64,000 nt of DNA from Pusillimonas sp. DMV24BSW_D (lineage in GTDB: Bacteria; Pseudomonadota; Gammaproteobacteria; Burkholderiales; Burkholderiaceae_B): the NCBI RefSeq assembly GCF_011388195.1, contig NZ_CP049990.1:186001-250000 (forward strand), in the 5' to 3' direction. Shown one piece after another: positions 9,104-18,082 of the stretch. The notes under the pieces were generated by a model. That model was not told the DNA's origin, made no database searches, and saw only the letters and a list, made by a program, of their open reading frames with translations. The position numbers and the translations under genes were made by a program. The stretch's first letter is position 1. Each line of letters starts with the position of its first letter.

Positions 9104-9963
9104 ACTGGGTCGTCGCTGTATACCACCTGCCCGGTTTTCAATGTTTCACCCACGCCGCGCGTAATCACCGCATTCATGCCGAACGTCAGTGCCCCTTTCA
9201 TCCGTGCATCGCGCCGGTAGTCGCGCAAAATATCATTTACCCGATTCGTCACCAGCCCGGTAAGCGGATCAATATCGGGAATCGCACACCGGGTGCAAGG
9301 CTTCACGAAGCGCAATGCAACGTCCGGCGCAACTAACCCGGGCACTTCATCTTCCAGGTGCGCCGGCCAGTCACTCACCACAATATTGGGACGAAACCGG
9401 GACACATCAACCGTCGCGCGCCCTGCATCGCTCATGCGGCGATTCAATTGCGCAATGGCGGCAGCACTTAACACTAACAGCGGAAAGCCGTCGGCAAAGT
9501 ACGTGGACGTCTGGTTATTTCGCGTCCACTCAGGGTCGCAAATACGACGCTCACGCTTATCGAAGCGCACCAAACGACAAGCTGTTCCAAGAAACTCACT
9601 CAACCACTCTGCCACTTGATCGCCCATATCTAACGCCGGCACTGAATCACGCCAAACTTTCACCATTAAGGAGGCAGGGCTGTCCGGTGCAATGAGCGCA
9701 AGGTCATTCATTCCCGTTGCCGACAGCGTTAAACCATCCACGCCGTCCACCGCACTCAGGTGCGGCTGGATCAACGCCATGCGCGGGTAGGCCCGTTGCG
9801 TGAGGAAGTGACCATTTGTATCCACCACCATCCATTCCCTATCTAACGCCAACCCGGTTGACCGCACCGCAGTTTGACTTAGTTTCAGACCGGCGCACGA
9901 CTTAATGGGGTAAATAAACAAGGCCGAAATAATCCCTTGAGTCGCATCGTTAACGTTGAACAT
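9100..9963 (-). CDS. MOSC-domain protein (YcbX-like)
   Basis: 287 residues: an N-terminal MOSC_N beta-barrel (IISALFIYPIKSCAGLKLSQ) followed by a MOSC domain with the conserved FVKPCTRCAIPDID segment. MOSC proteins bind the molybdenum cofactor and YcbX-type members reduce N-hydroxylated compounds. The length fits the YcbX core without the C-terminal 2Fe-2S ferredoxin domain found in E. coli YcbX, so an external electron donor would be needed. Converges with the mgtC-like gene with a four-base overlap. Confidence 0.85.
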   Translation of the reverse strand: MFNVNDATQGIISALFIYPIKSCAGLKLSQTAVRSTGLALDREWMVVDTNGHFLTQRAYPRMALIQPHLSAVDGVDGLTLSATGMNDLALIAPDSPASLMVKVWRDSVPALDMGDQVAEWLSEFLGTACRLVRFDKRERRICDPEWTRNNQTSTYFADGFPLLVLSAAAIAQLNRRMSDAGRATVDVSRFRPNIVVSDWPAHLEDEVPGLVAPDVALRFVKPCTRCAIPDIDPLTGLVTNRVNDILRDYRRDARMKGALTFGMNAVITRGVGETLKTGQVVYSDDPV

Positions 9964-10002
9964 GGATACGTTTCCTTAAATTTTACTTACTTTTTGACCC
10001 GA

Positions 10003-10039
10003 ATTTGAACCGATTTATTTATATTAAAACGATTCAAAT
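10003..10039. promoter_or_regulatory. Inverted repeat in the promoter region of the fasciclin gene
   Basis: ATTTGAA at 10003-10009 and TTCAAAT at 10033-10039 form a perfect 7-base inverted repeat around a 23-base AT-rich spacer. It lies in the 180-base AT-rich gap between the divergent MOSC and fasciclin genes. It could be an operator, but no regulator is adjacent and I could not place convincing -35/-10 boxes. Confidence 0.25.
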
Positions 10040-10144
10040 CATGGACAAAAATAAAAAATAAACCTAAATTGCTAACCATACCCGGTACAAGTGCGCTGGG
10101 TTGGTTAGTTCAACACTTGGTTTAGTTCACCAAAGGAGTTAATG

Positions 10145-10600
10145 ATGAAACGCTTTTTAATGGGAATGTCTCTTGCTTTCGCCGTTGGCACGGCCTCCGC
10201 TGCCGATATCGTAGATACCGCAAAATCAGCCGGCTCTTTCAACACGCTGGTTACCGCTGTTGAAGCTGCGGGTTTGGTTGAAACACTGAAAGGGCCGGGT
10301 CCGTTCACCGTCTTCGCCCCAACCGATGACGCTTTTGCCAAAATCCCGAAAGACAAATTGGACGCGCTGATTGCAGACAAAGCAGCGTTAACCGGTGTGC
10401 TCACCTACCATGTGGTACCCGGCAAAGTAATGGCCGCCGACGTTAAACCTGGTGAAGTCAAAACCGTTCAAGGCAGCCCGCTTACAGTTAGTGTGAAAGA
10501 CGGCAAGGTGATGGTGGACAATGCAACGGTTGTACAAACCGACATCCAAACCGACAACGGTGTCATTCACGTGATTGATACGGTCGTGATGCCCATGTAA
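10145..10600 (+). CDS. Secreted fasciclin (FAS1) domain protein
   Basis: 151 residues: a Sec signal peptide (hydrophobic core, cleavage near ASAAD) and one FAS1 domain with the two family motifs, [17 protein letters not shown] and LTYHVVPGK, ending in [11 protein letters not shown]. Such proteins are periplasmic or extracellular and are associated with adhesion. Two ATGs stand in tandem at 10142 and 10145. The ribosome site AAAGGAG ends at 10138, only three bases before the first but six before the second, so 10145 is preferred. A strong terminator follows, suggesting a single-gene transcript. Confidence 0.9.
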   Translation: MKRFLMGMSLAFAVGTASAADIVDTAKSAGSFNTLVTAVEAAGLVETLKGPGPFTVFAPTDDAFAKIPKDKLDALIADKAALTGVLTYHVVPGKVMAADVKPGEVKTVQGSPLTVSVKDGKVMVDNATVVQTDIQTDNGVIHVIDTVVMPM

Positions 10601-10650
10601 ATTTCGTCAACCGTGCTGTTTCGCCTAACGCAGCACGGCCGGCGAAAACC

Positions 10651-10690
10651 AGAAAGGCCCGGTTTAAACGACCGGGCCTTTCTTCTTTTG
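10651..10690 (+). terminator. Intrinsic terminator after the fasciclin gene
   Basis: A 12-base perfect stem (AGAAAGGCCCGG with CCGGGCCTTTCT) and a 9-base loop, followed by a T-rich tail TCTTTT. A smaller hairpin (CCGTGCTG/CAGCACGG, 10611-10638) lies just upstream. The structure may also serve the convergent MetE-like gene that ends at 10697. Confidence 0.85.
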
Positions 10691-10696
10691 CGTCAA

Positions 10697-11719
10697 TCAA
10701 GCATATTCCTTGCGCAAAATTTCAGCTGCTTTAACCATAGCCTGTAACTTACCATCGGCTACTTCACGAGGCAGATACTTCATGCCGCAGTCGGGCGCCA
10801 AAATAACCTGCTCGGGCTTGATATGCTTGAGCGCTTTACGAACACGCTCGGCCACCAACTCGGGCGTTTCCACCGTCATATCGCTTAAGTCGAGGCAGCC
10901 CACCATAATTTGCTTGTTGCCCAACGTTTCCAGCACCGTGCAATCCAAATTCGACTGAGCGGTTTCCACGGAAACCTGATTGCAAGAGCACTGATTCAAT
11001 TCCGGCAGAAAATCGTACCCGCTTGGGCGCGCATGAATTACCGCAGCGTAACCAAAGCAAATATGCACAGCGGTTTGGCCCTGCACACCTTCCAACGCGC
11101 GATTCAACGCCTCAACACCATACTCGCGGGCTTTTTCAGGACGAGCCTGCATGTAAGGCTCATCGACCTGAACAATGTCTGCCCCGTTGGCAAACAAGTC
11201 TTTGATTTCCTCATTCAGCGCGGCGGCATAATCCATAGCCGCTTCTTTTTCCGACGCATAGAAATCGTTTTGTGCCTGCTGCAACATGGTGAACGGCCCG
11301 GGCACCGTAATTTTTACTTTACGATCAGTGTTCTTTTTAAGGAATAACAGATCTTCAACTTCTATCGGCTTGATGCGTCGGATTTTGCCCACAATGCGCG
11401 GGACCGGATTCGGGTGTCCCGAGCGATCCAGCGCAGTACCGGGGTTGTCGATATCGACGCCATCCAACGCTGTAGCGATACGGTTTGAATAGCTCTCACG
11501 GCGAATTTCACCGTCGGTAATGATGTCCAGCCCGGCACGCTCTTGTGCCCGAATGGCGACAATGGTGGCGTCTTCCATGGCTTCGTGCAGATAAGCCTCG
11601 GGTATGCGCCAAAGCTCTTTGGCACGCACACGCGGCGGAAAGCGACCAGCCAGTTTTTCACGATCAATCAGCCAATCCGGCTGCGGATAACTACCAACAA
11701 TAGTGGTGGGGAATAGCAT
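10697..11719 (-). CDS. MetE-core (cobalamin-independent methionine synthase C-terminal) family protein
   Basis: 340 residues, the length of the C-terminal catalytic half of MetE without the N-terminal half. The start is ATG at 11719 with a strong AGGAGAC site. Zinc-binding features of the family are present: HICFG (His-x-Cys) and APDCGMKYLPR (the C-terminal Cys), with VQVDEP in the substrate region. Proteins of this size include core methionine synthases that use methylcobalamin or other donors, and unrelated alkyl-transferases and lyases. Homocysteine methylation is possible but not certain. No metR-like regulator or folate gene is adjacent. Confidence 0.8.
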   Translation of the reverse strand: MLFPTTIVGSYPQPDWLIDREKLAGRFPPRVRAKELWRIPEAYLHEAMEDATIVAIRAQERAGLDIITDGEIRRESYSNRIATALDGVDIDNPGTALDRSGHPNPVPRIVGKIRRIKPIEVEDLLFLKKNTDRKVKITVPGPFTMLQQAQNDFYASEKEAAMDYAAALNEEIKDLFANGADIVQVDEPYMQARPEKAREYGVEALNRALEGVQGQTAVHICFGYAAVIHARPSGYDFLPELNQCSCNQVSVETAQSNLDCTVLETLGNKQIMVGCLDLSDMTVETPELVAERVRKALKHIKPEQVILAPDCGMKYLPREVADGKLQAMVKAAEILRKEYA

Positions 11720-11871
11720 GCTGTCTCCTGTAGGAATCATGTCTACTAAATAATCAGTGGTCTGATTTTCGCAGAAAACGCCAAAGATGTTTAGCTAGAC
11801 TGTTTTCTTAAGCGTATCGGTCAATGAATTTACTGTTGTACGCTGATGGTGGAACGCACTGAGGCTCGAAA

Positions 11872-12861
11872 ATGAAATATTTTATCCAAAGCGCCGTTAT
11901 CGCCCTCTTTGTATTCGCGGCAGTATTGGCATTGGCGATAGTTTTTGGGGCGCCTAAAGACCCACCTCCCATGAAGCGCATTACCCAACCCTTCAAAGAA
12001 ATTCGCGTTAACAAGGAAAAAGAGCAATTCGTCGCGCGCGATGGAAGTCGCTTAACCTATCGAAGGTATCCTGCCAGCCTCGAGCCGGCAAAAGGAAGCG
12101 TTGTGCTCCTGCACGGTTCGGGTGCAAGTAGCGATAGCATGCACCCCCTGGCGCAAGCACTAAGCAAAGCAAACTATACCGCCTATGCTATGGACATGCG
12201 TGGACACGGAACGACAAACGCCAAAGGCGATATTGCCTATATTGGCCAGTTAGAAAATGACCTGAAAGACTTCATGAATGTCGTCGACCCGGCAGCGCCG
12301 TCGACATTAGTCGGCTTTTCCTCCGGTGGGGGCTTTGCGTTGCGCTTGGCGGGCAACCCTCACCAGAGCTTGTTCAACAACTATCTGTTGCTGTCGCCTT
12401 TTATCAATCAGGATGCACCCACGCAGCGCCCCAACAGTGGCGGCTGGGTCGAAATTGGCTTACCAAGACACATTGCCATCCTGTTGCTCAATCGCTTGGG
12501 CATTGATACGTTCAATCACCTTACGGTCATGCGGTTTGCTCTTCCCGATAATGCACCTGAATATTTAACTAGGGAATACTCTTTCAATCTGGCCCAGAAC
12601 TATCGGCCGCAGGCGGATTACCAGGCAACGATTCAAGCTGTGAAACAACCCATGCGTGTCATGGCGGGTACGCATGACGAAGCCTTTCACACCGACCGCT
12701 TTGAAGAGGTGTTCCAGAATGGCAACGCAGACATCCCGGTAGCACTGCTCCCAGGCGTTAATCACTCTGGGCTCATTCTTGAAAAGAATGCGCTTGACGC
12801 GATTATTAAAGCCGTAGACGAAATGAATTCAAACAATAAGCCGGCACCGTCGCCCCAGTGA
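11872..12861 (+). CDS. Membrane-anchored alpha/beta hydrolase (monoacylglycerol lipase/S33-like)
   Basis: 329 residues with one N-terminal membrane helix (residues ~5-27) and no clear cleavage site, so the enzyme is probably anchored with its catalytic domain in the periplasm. The hydrolase triad is visible: nucleophile Ser150 in GFSSGG, an Asp in AGTHDEAF, and a His in GVNHSG; the oxyanion loop is LLHGSG. The MDMRGHG segment is typical of lysophospholipase/monoacylglycerol lipase-like members. It stands alone between the divergent MetE-like gene and a terminator. Substrate unknown. Confidence 0.85.
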   Translation: MKYFIQSAVIALFVFAAVLALAIVFGAPKDPPPMKRITQPFKEIRVNKEKEQFVARDGSRLTYRRYPASLEPAKGSVVLLHGSGASSDSMHPLAQALSKANYTAYAMDMRGHGTTNAKGDIAYIGQLENDLKDFMNVVDPAAPSTLVGFSSGGGFALRLAGNPHQSLFNNYLLLSPFINQDAPTQRPNSGGWVEIGLPRHIAILLLNRLGIDTFNHLTVMRFALPDNAPEYLTREYSFNLAQNYRPQADYQATIQAVKQPMRVMAGTHDEAFHTDRFEEVFQNGNADIPVALLPGVNHSGLILEKNALDAIIKAVDEMNSNNKPAPSPQ

Positions 12862-12885
12862 CCAGAGACGGAGCACGCCGCCCGG

Positions 12886-12931
12886 CCGACGCATGAATTC
12901 CGCAGTGCGGAATCCTTGCGTCGGTTTCTCC
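12886..12931 (+). terminator. Intrinsic terminator after the alpha/beta hydrolase gene
   Basis: CCGACGCA (12886-12893) pairs with TGCGTCGG (12917-12924), and an inner AATTCCGC/GCGGAAT stem extends the hairpin. A pyrimidine-rich TTTCTCCTT tail follows. It separates the hydrolase from the TRAP operon. Confidence 0.75.
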
Positions 12932-12989
12932 TTGACGCTCTGTATCCGCCTGCTTATCTTAAATAAACAAATAATCAAGGAGACAAATC

Positions 12990-13970
12990 ATGCTGCATCG
13001 CTTGCTTGCAACGGCCCTCACCTCGGCCTGCTTACTTATAAGCGCCCCGGCCCACGCCAAAGACCTCACCTTGCTGTCAAGCTGGGATGACAACTACAAC
13101 GCCGTCCCCGTCTTCGTCGGCCAATTCGTGGAAAAGCTGAAAGAAAAATCAAACGGCGATCTAAACATTCAAGTTCGAGGGCCTGAAACAGTCCCTCCAT
13201 TTGAGCAACTGCAACCCGTTGCTGGTGGGCTATTCGACATGCTCTTCACCCACGGCGCCTACCACTTGGGTGAAACCGGCATGGCATTCGGTCTGGATGC
13301 CGTTAAAGATGACCCCATCGCGCGACGCGAAAGCGGTATTTACGAGCTCATCGATAAACACTACCAAAGCCGTGGCTTGAAACTGATCGGCGTCTTTTCT
13401 TCCGCCTCGGGTTATCACTTCCTGCTACGCCAGCCAATTGGGGAAGACGGCGCCCTTAAAGGCCGCAAAATCCGCGCGTCGGCAACCTACCACGATATGG
13501 TGCAGGAATTGCAAGGTGCCGTGGTCACCCTTCCGCCTAGCGAAATTTACTCCAGCCTTGAGCGGGGAGTGGTCGACGGCGCCGCCTGGCCGGTGTTTGG
13601 CGCAATGGAATACCGTTGGTATGAAGTTTCCGATTACATGACCCGCCCCACGTTCGGAGTCACCAACCAAGTCATGCTCATGAACCTCGATACCTGGAAC
13701 GGGTTATCGAAACAGCAACAAGACACCATTATGGAGGTGGCGCGCGAACTTGAGGTATCCGGTCGCCAGGTTTTCGCCGACCTTTGGGCCAAAGAAGATG
13801 CAGCCATGCAGGAGGCCGGTCTTGAAATTACCCAGTTCGGTCCGAACGTTGCGCCTAAAGTCGACGCCATGTTTGCTGAAGGTGTCTGGAAACAGGTTCG
13901 CAATCGCGCCGGTGCCGATGGCGAAGCCTTCCACAAGCTTGCTGTTGAAAAGGGTTTAACCAGTCAATGA
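12990..13970 (+). CDS. TRAP transporter substrate-binding protein (DctP family)
   Basis: 326 residues with a Sec signal peptide (cleavage near AHAKD). It shows the DctP fold markers: an RASATYHD segment after the hinge, with the arginine that usually binds the ligand carboxylate, and VVDGAAWPVF. The start follows an AAGGAG site. The protein delivers a carboxylate-containing solute to the membrane complex encoded next; the dctQ start overlaps its stop (ATGA). Ligand unknown; co-encoded SDR and esterase-like genes suggest a carboxylic acid or ester product. Confidence 0.9.
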   Translation: MLHRLLATALTSACLLISAPAHAKDLTLLSSWDDNYNAVPVFVGQFVEKLKEKSNGDLNIQVRGPETVPPFEQLQPVAGGLFDMLFTHGAYHLGETGMAFGLDAVKDDPIARRESGIYELIDKHYQSRGLKLIGVFSSASGYHFLLRQPIGEDGALKGRKIRASATYHDMVQELQGAVVTLPPSEIYSSLERGVVDGAAWPVFGAMEYRWYEVSDYMTRPTFGVTNQVMLMNLDTWNGLSKQQQDTIMEVARELEVSGRQVFADLWAKEDAAMQEAGLEITQFGPNVAPKVDAMFAEGVWKQVRNRAGADGEAFHKLAVEKGLTSQ

Positions 13971-14515
13971 GTGCCTCCGGCCCCTTTCGGCCAGTACGAC
14001 ACGCCTTGTGTCTGCTGGCCGCTTTTCAAGATGTCATTACGCGTATTACGTTTGTCGTTGCCGTTATCGCCTCGGCTTATCTAACGCTGGTGTTGGCCTG
14101 GGAAGTCATCGCCCGCTATGCGCTCAACAACCCCACCGGATGGGGGCCCGACACGGCGGCAATCAGCTTCGCTTTAATTACGTTCTGCGCAGCCCCTATG
14201 CTGGCCTGGAAAAGCGGGCACGCAAACATGAATATGGTGGTTAACGCATTGCCCGAGCACATCGCTGTTTGGCTACAACGCTTTACCTGGCTATTGGCTT
14301 GTACTGTCTGCCTCATCGCCGCATGGTTTGGCTTTGCCGAACTTAAACGCGTTTTCGCCGGCAATGTGATGATGATTGCCGTTACGCCCATTCCAAAGTG
14401 GTGGCTCATGTTGGCCATTGTGTACGCCTTATCAAATATGGGCTTTTACTTCCTGCGCCACTTCCTGTGCACCTGGGCGGACTCCCGCCGACAACACGAC
14501 ACCGGGGCCACATAA
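13967..14515 (+). CDS. TRAP transporter small permease (DctQ family)
   Basis: 182 residues with four membrane helices, beginning within the dctP stop codon and ending in a TAATG junction with dctM. The motif EVIARYALNNPTGWGPD is characteristic of the DctQ subunit. It forms the membrane complex with the large DctM subunit and couples uptake to the sodium gradient in studied members. Confidence 0.92.
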   Translation: MSASGPFRPVRHALCLLAAFQDVITRITFVVAVIASAYLTLVLAWEVIARYALNNPTGWGPDTAAISFALITFCAAPMLAWKSGHANMNMVVNALPEHIAVWLQRFTWLLACTVCLIAAWFGFAELKRVFAGNVMMIAVTPIPKWWLMLAIVYALSNMGFYFLRHFLCTWADSRRQHDTGAT

Positions 14516-15822
14516 TGGAATGGTACGTGCTCATTTCTGCCGCCGTAGGCTTGATGCTGCTGCTGTTCGCCACAGGCTTGCCTATTTTTTTGTCATTCCT
14601 GACACTGAACCTGCTGGGCCTGTATGCGTTAACTGGGAATTTCAAAGGCGTCTTGCTGGTGGTGAACTCGATGTACGACACCGGCACAAGCTTGTCTTTG
14701 GCGGCCATTCCGCTTTTTATTCTGCTCGGTGAAATACTTTTTCGTTCAAGCGCTGTCAATGTCATGTTCAACGCCGTCGACGCGGTGGTTGGCGCCGTAA
14801 AGTCACGCTTGTATATCGTCAGCGTGATTCTGTCCACTATTTTCGGAGCACTTTCGGGCTCAGCCATGGCCGTTGCCGCCATGATGGGTGCATCGTTGTT
14901 ACCCGAAATGGAGAAACGCGGCTACCAGAAAAACATGTCGTTAGGCACGATATTGGGTGGCTCAAGCCTTGCACCCATCATTCCCCCAAGCGTCATGGCG
15001 GTCGTTCTGGGCATTTTGGCCGGTGTCTCCATTTCCGGGCTGCTGGTTGCCGGTATTCTTCCGGGCCTTTTGCTCGCGCTGGTATTCTTTGTTTATATCG
15101 TGATTCGGGTCAAGCTCAACCCAAAACTGGCGCCCGCCGTTATCGAGTCGTCAAGCTTAAGTGCGCAAGAGCGCATAAGGCTTTTACTCCGTGCTGTACC
15201 GTTCCTGGCAATTATCGCCACCATTTTGGTGCTGATTATTTCGGGTGTTGCGACTCCCACGGAAGCAGCCGCCATGGGCTGTGTAGTTGCCATGATCACC
15301 TGTTCGTTGTTTGCCTCGCTGCGCTGGCCGACACTGGTGCAAGCGCTGCGATCCACAGCATGGACCACCGGCATGATCATGATCATTATGGTGTGCTCGG
15401 TCTCCTTTAGCCAGATTCTGAACATGAGCGGCGTGACAACCAACCTGGTGAACGCCGTCACCAGCCTGGAGTGGCACCCGGTACTGATGTTTATCATGCT
15501 GATGGCACTTGGGTTTGTGCTGTGCATGTTCATCGACCAGATCGCCGTCATGATTCTGCTGGTGCCACTTTACAAGCCCATTATTGCCGCCTTGGGATTC
15601 GACCCCTTATGGTTCTGGGCTATTTTCCTGGTGAACGTTTCAATCGGTAATGTCACGCCGCCTTTTGGCTATACACTCTTTGCCTTACAAGGCGCGGCAA
15701 AAGGCACTACGATTCAAGAGCTTTACCGGGCATCCGTTCCCGTCATTCTGCTTTATCTGCTCGTTATTGTTGTGTTGGCGCTCGTGCCCGATATTATTCT
15801 TTGGCTACCATCGCTAATGTAA
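14515..15822 (+). CDS. TRAP transporter large permease (DctM family)
   Basis: 435 residues from the ATG at 14515, which overlaps the TAA of dctQ. About 12 membrane helices. Conserved TRAP-M segments include FGALSGSAMAVAAMMGASLLPEM, GTILGGSSLAPIIPPSV and the C-terminal NVTPPFGYTLFALQGAA. This subunit holds the transport path. It closes the first TRAP operon; the SDR gene follows after 38 bases and may be co-transcribed. Confidence 0.93.
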   Translation: MEWYVLISAAVGLMLLLFATGLPIFLSFLTLNLLGLYALTGNFKGVLLVVNSMYDTGTSLSLAAIPLFILLGEILFRSSAVNVMFNAVDAVVGAVKSRLYIVSVILSTIFGALSGSAMAVAAMMGASLLPEMEKRGYQKNMSLGTILGGSSLAPIIPPSVMAVVLGILAGVSISGLLVAGILPGLLLALVFFVYIVIRVKLNPKLAPAVIESSSLSAQERIRLLLRAVPFLAIIATILVLIISGVATPTEAAAMGCVVAMITCSLFASLRWPTLVQALRSTAWTTGMIMIIMVCSVSFSQILNMSGVTTNLVNAVTSLEWHPVLMFIMLMALGFVLCMFIDQIAVMILLVPLYKPIIAALGFDPLWFWAIFLVNVSIGNVTPPFGYTLFALQGAAKGTTIQELYRASVPVILLYLLVIVVLALVPDIILWLPSLM

Positions 15823-15860
15823 TCTTAAATTGTTAACTCATTGATATCTTGGATAAAAAT

Positions 15861-16640
15861 ATGGATTTAGGCATTTCCGGCAAAAGCGCATTGGTACTGG
15901 GTGGCTCACAAGGCCTTGGATTCGCCTGCGCCCAGGCCCTGGCCGAGGCGGGGGTTAGCGTGGCCGTGAATGGTCGTGATGCAACGCGGGCGGAAAACGC
16001 CGCCGCGCAATTGGGGGGCGGCGCCGTTGCCGTGCCGGGCGACATTTCCAGCCCGGAAAAGCGGCTTGCCATTTTCAATGCTGCACGCGACAAACTGGGC
16101 CGCATCGACATTCTGGTTACCAACGCGGGTGGGCCGCCGCCCGGGCCGGTGGAACAGCACTCACAGGAAACCTGGCACAAAGCACTGGAAGCCAATATGC
16201 TGGCCGCCCTTGATTTCACTGTAATGGCCCTGCCCAACATGAAGCAGGCGGGATTCGGGCGAATCATAAACATCACTTCATTTACCGTCCGTGAGCCTTA
16301 TCCCAATATGGGGCTGGCAACCGGTGTACGCGCAGGCCTAACCGGCGCCATGGCCAGCCTGGCTCACGAAGTGGCGCCGCTGGGCATTACCGTGAACAAC
16401 ATCCTGCCCGGCTTAATGGATACCGGCGCATTGGAACGCGTGTACAAAGCCCAATCGGAACAGCAGAACATCTCGACCGATGAAGCAAAACGCCGCATGG
16501 CCGAATCAGTTCCCATGAAACGCCTTGGTTTGGCTGAAGATTTTGGCCCGGTATGCGCCTTTATGTGCTCAACACACGCAAGCTACATAACGGGCCAAAA
16601 CATTACAGTAGACGGCGGGTTGGTGAAATCGTTACTTTGA
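15861..16640 (+). CDS. SDR-family protein with non-canonical active site
   Basis: 259 residues from ATG 15861 (a TTG at 15849 is less likely). The Rossmann motif GGSQGLG and the NAGG motif are intact, so NAD(P) binding is expected. The usual Ser-Tyr-Lys site is not: after INITSF the segment reads VREPYPNMGLATGVRAG, so the positions of the catalytic Tyr and Lys hold Ala/Thr and Arg. A known SDR subgroup shares this pattern and its chemistry is unclear. It lies 38 bases after dctM and overlaps the convergent hydrolase gene by nine bases. Confidence 0.85.
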   Translation: MDLGISGKSALVLGGSQGLGFACAQALAEAGVSVAVNGRDATRAENAAAQLGGGAVAVPGDISSPEKRLAIFNAARDKLGRIDILVTNAGGPPPGPVEQHSQETWHKALEANMLAALDFTVMALPNMKQAGFGRIINITSFTVREPYPNMGLATGVRAGLTGAMASLAHEVAPLGITVNNILPGLMDTGALERVYKAQSEQQNISTDEAKRRMAESVPMKRLGLAEDFGPVCAFMCSTHASYITGQNITVDGGLVKSLL

Positions 16641-17597
16641 TTCAGCGCCCGCCTGCGTCAAGGCTGCAGCAGACACCAACCCGTATGGGTTGCCGAAATC
16701 ATCCATGATTTCGAAGTGGTTGTAGTGTTCGGCAAAAATCAGTTCCACAGGTTTACCGGCCTCTTTCATGGCTTTGGCGAAATCTTGCGTTTGGCGTTTG
16801 AACTCATCCGTTTCAAGGCCACCGTATGCCAGAATAACCGGCGTGTTGATCTTGTCTAAATGACGCTGAGTGCTCATGGCGTCTTCAAGCTCGTCGGTAA
16901 ACGGAACATAAGACGACCGGGCCGACAAACGAACCGGCTTCAAATCGTACATGCCGGAAATAAGCGTGGCGCCCTTGATAACATCGGCGGGCACATCATA
17001 TTTTGACCAATCGGTTACCAGCAGAACGCCCCCTAAATGACCACCTGACGAATGGCCGGAAATATAGATGCGATCTTTATCAATTCCGAGCTTGTCGGCG
17101 TTCTTGTACATCCAGGCAATGGCGTTGCGCAGTTGTTCAGCCATACCGTCCAGACCAATGTCTTGTACATAGCCGAAATCCAGTGCGGCGTAGCTGATGC
17201 CGTTATCCAAAAACATTTGCGCCGGGAAGTGATATCCCGCGGCTTTCCCGGCACGCCATGCCCCACCATGAATGAAAACATGCAACGGCGCCTTCTCGTT
17301 CTCGGCCCGGAACAAATCGAATGTTTCAACTTCACTGTCGCCGTACGAAAGCTTTTCAGGATTACCCAAACGCTCACGCGCGGTTTCGCTGCGCGCACCA
17401 TAGCGCTGCAGAATCTGACGAATATTCGGCGCCCATTCGCCCTGGTTGTAGTTCTTGTCCAGTTCAGCTTGGGTGTAATTCAAAAACACCTTTTCTCCTT
17501 GCGCGTCGGCCTTTGCTTTCGCTCCGTGGTCATCTGCGTAAACAGCCGACCCGAAACACAGCGCGGCACCCAGGCAGACAATGGCAAATCTTTTCAT
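16632..17597 (-). CDS. Exported alpha/beta hydrolase (carboxylesterase/arylformamidase-like)
   Basis: 321 residues with a Sec signal peptide (cleavage near VYADD). The HGGAW oxyanion motif, the nucleophile elbow GHSSGG, a candidate Asp/Glu region GGLETDEF and the His of HYNHFEI fit the hormone-sensitive-lipase/kynurenine formamidase-like group. The start at 17597 has a GGGAGA ribosome site. A periplasmic location makes it a plausible supplier of acids to the neighbouring TRAP transporter, but this is inference. Confidence 0.84.
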   Translation of the reverse strand: MKRFAIVCLGAALCFGSAVYADDHGAKAKADAQGEKVFLNYTQAELDKNYNQGEWAPNIRQILQRYGARSETARERLGNPEKLSYGDSEVETFDLFRAENEKAPLHVFIHGGAWRAGKAAGYHFPAQMFLDNGISYAALDFGYVQDIGLDGMAEQLRNAIAWMYKNADKLGIDKDRIYISGHSSGGHLGGVLLVTDWSKYDVPADVIKGATLISGMYDLKPVRLSARSSYVPFTDELEDAMSTQRHLDKINTPVILAYGGLETDEFKRQTQDFAKAMKEAGKPVELIFAEHYNHFEIMDDFGNPYGLVSAAALTQAGAESK

Positions 17598-17777
17598 TAG
17601 ACGTCTCCCGATAAGAAATTCGTGAAATCAATCAATTCCGGCATCCTCAATTTAAAAATGAGCATGCTCAGTAAGCTTACCTTAACATCGTTTGAGAGAC
17701 TGCCAACCTAGGCAAAACCCCGTATTTCAAGTTTCTAGAACGATAATTTCACGCGCTTTAACGCCCGCGACAACCCA

Positions 17778-17806
17778 TTCACAATCACATCGTATCGTGA
17801 CATAAT
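17778..17806 (+). promoter_or_regulatory. Sigma-70-type promoter for the lipoprotein/EF-hand pair
   Basis: TTCACA at 17778-17783 and CATAAT at 17801-17806 with exactly 17 bases between. The start codon of the lipoprotein gene is 34 bases downstream of the -10 box. Base composition and spacing only; no mapped start site. Confidence 0.45.
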
Positions 17807-17839
17807 CCAGCCGTTTACCGCACATATGAGAGAACCATC

Positions 17840-18082
17840 ATGAGTAAATCGACATTGGCAATCGCTCTGCTTAGCCTGGGCGCGCTCACCGCCTGTCAAA
17901 GTCCGTCACAGGCCGGCCGGGGTGGAAACTCGGAATTCAACTGCATTGCCGGTACGGTTGGCGGTGCCATTATTGGCGGTTTAATAGGCAGCACTATCGG
18001 TGGCGGTCGCGGCAACACGCTTGCAACAGCGGCAGGCATCGGTGCTGGGGGATATCTTGGAAACCAGGCGGGGTGCCGATAA
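17840..18082 (+). CDS. Small glycine-zipper lipoprotein
   Basis: 80 residues. A signal peptide ends in the lipobox LTAC, and the mature protein holds a glycine-zipper stretch (GGAIIGGLIGSTIGGGRGN) like that of SlyB/Rick_17kDa-type 2TM lipoproteins. Such proteins sit in the outer membrane and influence envelope integrity. Cysteines near residues 35 and 79 could form a disulphide. Its stop overlaps the start of the EF-hand gene (TAATG), so the two products are made together. Confidence 0.8.
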   Translation: MSKSTLAIALLSLGALTACQSPSQAGRGGNSEFNCIAGTVGGAIIGGLIGSTIGGGRGNTLATAAGIGAGGYLGNQAGCR

